This document shows, piece by piece, positions 59,080-64,000 of a DNA stretch of 64,000 nucleotides. The notes beneath the pieces are model-generated. The model was not told the origin of the DNA and ran no database searches. It saw nothing but the letters and a program-made list of their open reading frames with translations. The DNA is taken from positions 98,685 to 162,684 of the forward strand of contig NZ_SBII01000011.1 in assembly GCF_004028155.1 (NCBI RefSeq), in the 5' to 3' direction. The stretch is from Flavobacterium cerinum. GTDB taxonomy: Bacteria > Bacteroidota > Bacteroidia > Flavobacteriales > Flavobacteriaceae. The position numbers and the translations under genes were made by a program. The number at the start of each line of letters is the position of its first letter. Position 1 is the stretch's first letter.

Positions 59080-62000
59080 ATGAGAAAACTATTACTCACA
59101 TTGTTTTTGCTACTAGGAATGTTAAGTTCTTATGCGCAGTCAAACATTTCTGTTTTCAGTACAAACCCTACCAATGCTTATGTTGATGGGGAAACATTAA
59201 CCTGGTCGGTTATGGTAACAAACAATGGCCCGCTGCCTGCAGCGAATGTCAGAGTTTTTTATGCAAGACCTGCCTTTATATTGCCTATACCTCCAGGTAT
59301 CCAGAAGTTTTGGTGGACAGGTAGTAATGGTTCATCAGGTATGAATTTTGATATGGATAATACCACTCCGGTGTTAGCAGTTAATCAAACCATAACTTAT
59401 ACTATCAATATTAAGATTCCTGATGGTTACACAGGTCCTATTGATAATGTAGTGGTAACCTATGATCATCGTGCAGATATTGAAGTCGTAAATACAGATA
59501 ATAAAACAACTTATACTCCAGGTACACAGTCTGTATATACGGTTACTGTGAAAAATAATGGTCCTGAAGCAGCTGATAAGGTTAATGTTTCAAATGTAAT
59601 TCCTGCAGGTATTACAGGTTTTTCCTGGACAGGTAGTAATGGCTCATCTGGTACAAATGTTAATTTAGCAAATACTATAAATACTTTGGCTGTAGGTCAA
59701 ACAGTCACTTATACAATAACGGTAGATGTGCCTTTAGGTTTTACTGGCCCTTTAACAAGTCAGGCATCAGCGTCGTTTGTTGGAATAGATCCGGTACCGG
59801 GCTGTGCTAAATGTATAGATATTGACACTTCTGCACTTAATGCAGATATTGTTGTTGTAAATACTGACGGTCAGTTTATGTACACTGCGGGTGCTAACTC
59901 AGTATATACGGTTACTGTTACAAATAATGGTCCTGCTATAGCTACCAATGTAGTAGTAAATAATGCAATTCCTGCCGGAATCACAGCATTTTCATGGACA
60001 GGCAGCAATGGTTCGACAGGAACTAATGTTGGTTTGGCTAATACTATACCTACCTTAGCAGTAGGCCAAACAATTACTTATACAATAACACTTGGTGTTC
60101 CTGCAGGCTATAATAGTCCTGCGATAACCAGTCAAACAATAGTTACAGCAGATAACCCGGACCCAAATCCGGGCTGTACAACATGTATAGATACCGATGT
60201 TAATCCGGCAACTGCTACTGATGTTGTTGTGGTAAATACAAATGGACAAACCACTTATACAGCTGGTGGTACATCTGTATATACTGTAACGGTAACAAAC
60301 ACAGGTTTAAATCCTGCGTTAAATGTACATGTAACTAATGCTATCCCTGCCGGAATTACTTCTTTTTCGTGGGTAGGCAGTAATACATCAACAGGTACTA
60401 ATATTGCTTTAGATAATACAATTCCTTCTCTTGCACCTGGTGCTTCGGTAACTTACACGATTACGCTTCAGGTACCTGCTGCCTACGAAGGCGATCTTGT
60501 TAGTACAACTGTAATGACCAGTGATAATGACTCTAACCCAACTTGCAGTCAATGTATTGATGTAGATGCAGATCCTACTCCTAATGCTGATGTTGTTATA
60601 ACAAATACTGACAATACTGATATTTATACACCGGGTACTAATTCTGTTTATACAGTAACAGTTACTAATAACGGTCCGCAAGCGGCAGCCAATGTTGTTG
60701 TGGCTAATGCTATACCAGCCGGTATTACTGCATTTTTCTGGACAGGAAGTAATGGTTCATCGGGTACAAATACTGCCTTGAATAATACTATACCTTCGCT
60801 TGCAATGGGTGCTACAGTAACATATACTGTTACTTTGGGCGTTCCTGCAGGTCACACCGGTGCTTTAACCAGTACGGCCACAGCAGCAAGTGTAACTCCA
60901 GATCCAGTTACAACAAACAATTCTGCAAGTGATACAGATAATAATGTTGCTTCTGCAGATTTAGTTGTTGTAAAAACACTTAATCAAGGTGCAACTTACA
61001 CAGCAGGTCTTGACGCAATTTATACGATAACGGTTAACAACCAGGGACCAACAGCTGCTCAAAATGTTTCTGTTACAGATGTTATTCCTGCTGGATTAGC
61101 ACCTGCAACTGCAACATGGACTGGTAGTAACGGAACAAGCGGGACAGGAAATTTAACCGATGTTATCGCATCGCTTCCGGTTGGTGAAACAGTAACGTAT
61201 ACATTAAAAATACCTGTGCCAAGCAATTTTAGTACAACGGCTAATATTGTGAATCAGGTTGCTGTAACGAGTACCACGCCAGATCCAAATCCGGCTTGTA
61301 CAGCTTGTACACATACTGCAACACCTAAACCATTAGCGAATCTTGTTACTTTAAAGACCAACGGTCAAACACATTATGTTGCTAATGAACAGGTAACATA
61401 TACAATTACAATAACAAACCCGGGTCCAAGTGATGCTCATAATATTCTCGTAAAAGATAATAAGCCTTTTGGAGTTGATTTAATGACATGGAGTGGTAAT
61501 AATACTGGAGGATCGGGAGCTTTAAATAATACTATACCTGTATTAGCTGCCGGTGAGAGCATACAATATACGGTTGTTATTTTTGTGCCTGAAAATTATC
61601 CATCATTTGTTGGGCCGCTAATTAATAAAGTTATTGTAGAAAGTGTTACACCAGATCCTGTACCGGCTTGTCCTGGCTGTACTGATACAGATACACCTAG
61701 TGTTGGATTTGTAACTGTAACAAGAAATCAATATACTGTTCCTGAATTAGTAAATGATGTGCTTGTTAATCTTGATTGCGTTGGTATATCAAATGTTGTA
61801 TGGCAGGCAGGTGATTTTAATGGTAATTTTGGTGTTCAATATTTTGAAAAAAACAATTCTAATTTCCCTATTAAAGACGGTATTATTATAAGAAATGGTA
61901 ATGCTGATTTTTCTCAGGGAAAATATACAGGGAATGATCTTAGCAGTCAAGCTTCTAATTTGGGAGATGCTCAATTATTAGCGATTAGCCAGGCTCAGGG

Positions 62001-64000
62001 TAATACTGGAAGTATAAATGATGTAAGCTTTTTACAGTTCGACTTTGTTCCTATTGCAAATAACATGAGTTTTGATTTCCTTTTTGCATCTAATGAATAT
62101 GGTACCTATCAATGTAGTTTCGCCGATGTTTTTGGTTTTATTCTTACTAACTTAACAACTGGTGGAGCTCCCATTAATATTGCTGTTATTCCAAACTCTG
62201 CGCCTCCTGTGCCTATTTCGGTTCTTACTATAAGAAATACTACTTATAATACAACTTGTGGGTCTGTCAATCCTAATCTTTTCGCACAATTTAATACTGT
62301 TGCAAATTCTGCAAATTCTGCAATAAATATGATAGGGCAGACTGTAGTTATGAAAGCATCTGCAACTGTAGTTCCTGGAAATAGTTATAGAATTAAGTTA
62401 GCCGTAGGAGATTATAATGACACTATTCTTGATACTGCTGTATTTATTGCAGCCGGATCGTTTGATATTGGACAACCTAAAGTTCCAGATGATTTAACAA
62501 TCGCTAACGGTGGTGCGGTTTGTCCGGGAGGAGAATACCTTCTTCAATCATCTACAGGAGCAAATGCCAACTTTATTTTACGTTGGAAAAAAGATGGAGT
62601 ATTAATAGTAGATGGTGCCGGTAACCCTGTTTCAACACCTACCCTTGCTGTTACTGAACCTGGGACATATACTTTATTAGCAGCTTTTGCATCTGCTCCT
62701 GATTGTTTCTTGTCTGATGATATTAAAATTGAATTCCGTCCTGAAATTGAAATTGGTATGCCTAGTGATCTAGTAGTATGTGGAACTCCAACACAACCTC
62801 ATGTTTTTAATTTAAGAAATAATGATGCTGCAGTTTTAGCTACATTGCCAGATCCTGACTTCTATGAAGTGTTCTATTATCATTCAGCTGAAGATGTACA
62901 GAATGGAGTTGCTGCGATTGTATCTCCTACTACTTATATGGGAACAAATGGCGAAACTATTGCCTTAGCCGTAAGAGGATATGATAATGATTGTTTTACA
63001 GTAAAAACATTCCAGTTAGTTATTCAGGATTGTAATGTGATTTTACAGCCATACACAGCGCACGTATGTGAACCTGCTCCTTTTGATGGAGAAGAAATTT
63101 TTGATCTTACTTCTTATATAACAGAAATGGCTCCGGGTCTTGATCCTACACAATATACTTTTACCTTTTATAATAGTCAAGCTGATGCATTAGCATCAGA
63201 CAATGAAATTGTTGCTCCTACAACTTATAACGGTACTTCTGAAGTTGTATGGATGAGAGCGCAAAATAATGCTATTGCACAAGCTTTTGCTGTAACTCAG
63301 TTAACATTGATAGTAACGTCTCAACCTGATGTGGCTGATGTGGCTGATGTAGAGGCTTGTAGTGCTCAAGGCTACGTACTTCCTGTTTTAACGACAGGTA
63401 ATTATTATACCGGACCAGGAGGTACAGGTACTCAAATTCCTTCTGGAACTTTAATTTCAGTTTCGCAAACCATTTACATTTATGCAACTCAAGGTACTGC
63501 ACCTTACACTTGTACAGATGAAGATAGTTTTGAAGTTATTATTTACAACTCTCCAGTTGTCGATAAACCTGCAAATGTGCAGGTATGTGGTTCATTTGTA
63601 CTAGAGCCTCTAAATGTGGGGTCTTATTACACTCAACCGGCAGGCGCAGGAGTTATTGTTCCGGCAGGTACTGAGATTACGGCTACACAAACATTTTACA
63701 TATATGCTCAGACTGGAGCCGGCTTGGTTCTGTGTACAGATGAGTATGCTTATACGGTAACTATAAATGCTTCCCCTGTTGTTTCCCCTGCTACACCTTT
63801 GGAGGCTTGTGCGAATAATTTTGACGGATTTTCATTTTTCAATCTGACTACAGCAGGTAATGAGATCTTAAATGGGCAGACTGGTTTAACGATAACGTAT
63901 CACCTTACCGAGATTGGCGCTGATTTTGGTACTACTCCAATAACGACAGATGTAACGAATTTCCAGAATACTGTTGCTTATACACAAACGGTATGGGCTA
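59080..64000 (+). CDS. Giant DUF11-repeat surface protein, cut by the window edge
   Basis: Translated by hand from the ATG at 59080; open to the right edge (1640 codons visible). Signal peptide to about residue 20 (SYAQ). Seven DUF11-type repeats follow (about 59140 to 61680), each with YTVTVTNNGP and WTGSNGSSGTN-like turns. Then a choice-of-anchor-L-type domain (about 61690-62480: FLQFDFVPIANNMSFDFLFASNEYG), then cysteine-containing Ig-like repeats (VCEPAPFDGEEIFDLT, ACSAQGYVLP, VCGSFVLEP). Five linkers between repeats contain CxxC. This is the build of T9SS-exported adhesins; the C-terminus is not visible. Confidence 0.9.
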   Translation, partial: MRKLLLTLFLLLGMLSSYAQSNISVFSTNPTNAYVDGETLTWSVMVTNNGPLPAANVRVFYARPAFILPIPPGIQKFWWTGSNGSSGMNFDMDNTTPVLAVNQTITYTINIKIPDGYTGPIDNVVVTYDHRADIEVVNTDNKTTYTPGTQSVYTVTVKNNGPEAADKVNVSNVIPAGITGFSWTGSNGSSGTNVNLANTINTLAVGQTVTYTITVDVPLGFTGPLTSQASASFVGIDPVPGCAKCIDIDTSALNADIVVVNTDGQFMYTAGANSVYTVTVTNNGPAIATNVVVNNAIPAGITAFSWTGSNGSTGTNVGLANTIPTLAVGQTITYTITLGVPAGYNSPAITSQTIVTADNPDPNPGCTTCIDTDVNPATATDVVVVNTNGQTTYTAGGTSVYTVTVTNTGLNPALNVHVTNAIPAGITSFSWVGSNTSTGTNIALDNTIPSLAPGASVTYTITLQVPAAYEGDLVSTTVMTSDNDSNPTCSQCIDVDADPTPNADVVITNTDNTDIYTPGTNSVYTVTVTNNGPQAAANVVVANAIPAGITAFFWTGSNGSSGTNTALNNTIPSLAMGATVTYTVTLGVPAGHTGALTSTATAASVTPDPVTTNNSASDTDNNVASADLVVVKTLNQGATYTAGLDAIYTITVNNQGPTAAQNVSVTDVIPAGLAPATATWTGSNGTSGTGNLTDVIASLPVGETVTYTLKIPVPSNFSTTANIVNQVAVTSTTPDPNPACTACTHTATPKPLANLVTLKTNGQTHYVANEQVTYTITITNPGPSDAHNILVKDNKPFGVDLMTWSGNNTGGSGALNNTIPVLAAGESIQYTVVIFVPENYPSFVGPLINKVIVESVTPDPVPACPGCTDTDTPSVGFVTVTRNQYTVPELVNDVLVNLDCVGISNVVWQAGDFNGNFGVQYFEKNNSNFPIKDGIIIRNGNADFSQGKYTGNDLSSQASNLGDAQLLAISQAQGNTGSINDVSFLQFDFVPIANNMSFDFLFASNEYGTYQCSFADVFGFILTNLTTGGAPINIAVIPNSAPPVPISVLTIRNTTYNTTCGSVNPNLFAQFNTVANSANSAINMIGQTVVMKASATVVPGNSYRIKLAVGDYNDTILDTAVFIAAGSFDIGQPKVPDDLTIANGGAVCPGGEYLLQSSTGANANFILRWKKDGVLIVDGAGNPVSTPTLAVTEPGTYTLLAAFASAPDCFLSDDIKIEFRPEIEIGMPSDLVVCGTPTQPHVFNLRNNDAAVLATLPDPDFYEVFYYHSAEDVQNGVAAIVSPTTYMGTNGETIALAVRGYDNDCFTVKTFQLVIQDCNVILQPYTAHVCEPAPFDGEEIFDLTSYITEMAPGLDPTQYTFTFYNSQADALASDNEIVAPTTYNGTSEVVWMRAQNNAIAQAFAVTQLTLIVTSQPDVADVADVEACSAQGYVLPVLTTGNYYTGPGGTGTQIPSGTLISVSQTIYIYATQGTAPYTCTDEDSFEVIIYNSPVVDKPANVQVCGSFVLEPLNVGSYYTQPAGAGVIVPAGTEITATQTFYIYAQTGAGLVLCTDEYAYTVTINASPVVSPATPLEACANNFDGFSFFNLTTAGNEILNGQTGLTITYHLTEIGADFGTTPITTDVTNFQNTVAYTQTVWA

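Noticed and set aside
60055..60681. Minus-strand frames rich in Cys, Ile and Ser opposite the DUF11 repeats
   Set aside because: These repeat-like minus frames arise from the complementary strand of the repeated DUF11 codons.
1..64000. Defence island, prophage, transposon or integron
   Set aside because: No nuclease, methylase, integrase, transposase, phage structural gene or repeat array was seen on either strand.

Overview
The window reads as a chromosomal segment of a flavobacterium (Bacteroidota, Flavobacteriaceae, Flavobacterium-like). The basis is AT-rich DNA, promoters of the Bacteroidota form TTG-N17-23-TAnnTTTG, a SusC/SusD pair, a type IX secretion (T9SS) C-terminal domain, LacI/GH65/GH13 maltose genes, and lipoproteins with short signal peptides. 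No rRNA, tRNA, CRISPR array, integrase or insertion sequence was seen. Both ends cut through genes: an M16 peptidase at the left and a very large DUF11-repeat surface protein at the right.

Layout. 1-8.5 kb: M16 peptidase (partial), rplU-rpmA, aat, a gene-poor AT-rich stretch with a possible tiny transcript, two exported proteins of unknown function, a DUF3127 protein with an SSB-like tail, a flavin reductase, a histidine kinase, a lipocalin-like lipoprotein, and greA-HIT. 8.6-15.7 kb: a Rieske-fold lipoprotein lacking its histidines, an SRPBCC protein, a TonB-dependent receptor behind a TPP riboswitch, arfB, and an operon of a phosphopantetheinyl transferase, a PnuC-type transporter and a DUF4301 protein. 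15.8-23 kb: ahcY, tag, a queuosine-precursor transporter, and the translation cluster rplM-rpsI-rpsB-tsf.

23-41 kb is a complete starch/maltose locus. Reading left, susC-susD-susE and a T9SS-secreted amylase bind and cut starch at the surface. Reading right, a LacI regulator, an MFS sugar transporter, beta-phosphoglucomutase, a GH65 maltose phosphorylase, a periplasmic GH13 enzyme and a lipoprotein GH13 amylase finish the job: maltose enters the cell and is split to glucose and beta-glucose-1-phosphate, which becomes glucose-6-phosphate. The divergent control region has two LacI-type operators. A 19-nt element upstream of susC recurs upstream of the transporter.

41-47 kb: a GDPD and a YhiN-type flavoprotein, then an NAD-salvage set (nrtR, prs, a NADAR-domain gene, nampt) whose two promoters share an 18-nt box. 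Next is a tspO gene broken by one in-frame stop. 47.7-52.7 kb: mevalonate diphosphate decarboxylase, a mevalonate-kinase-like GHMP kinase, a membrane protein and a UbiA prenyltransferase, then a pseudouridine synthase and a SnoaL-like protein. 52.8-64 kb: an M3 peptidase, an AsmA-family protein, an Nfu protein with two N-terminal domains, and the start of the DUF11 giant surface protein.

Most of the window is ordinary core genome. The most interesting points are regulatory (shared elements in the starch and NAD loci, the greA leader hairpin, the hairpin between rpsB and tsf, an orphan operator plus terminator near 43.2 kb) and a few odd proteins (DUF3127 with an SSB tip, the ligand-less Rieske protein, broken tspO, and paired cysteines between DUF11 repeats). 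I saw no clear new defence or mobile system.
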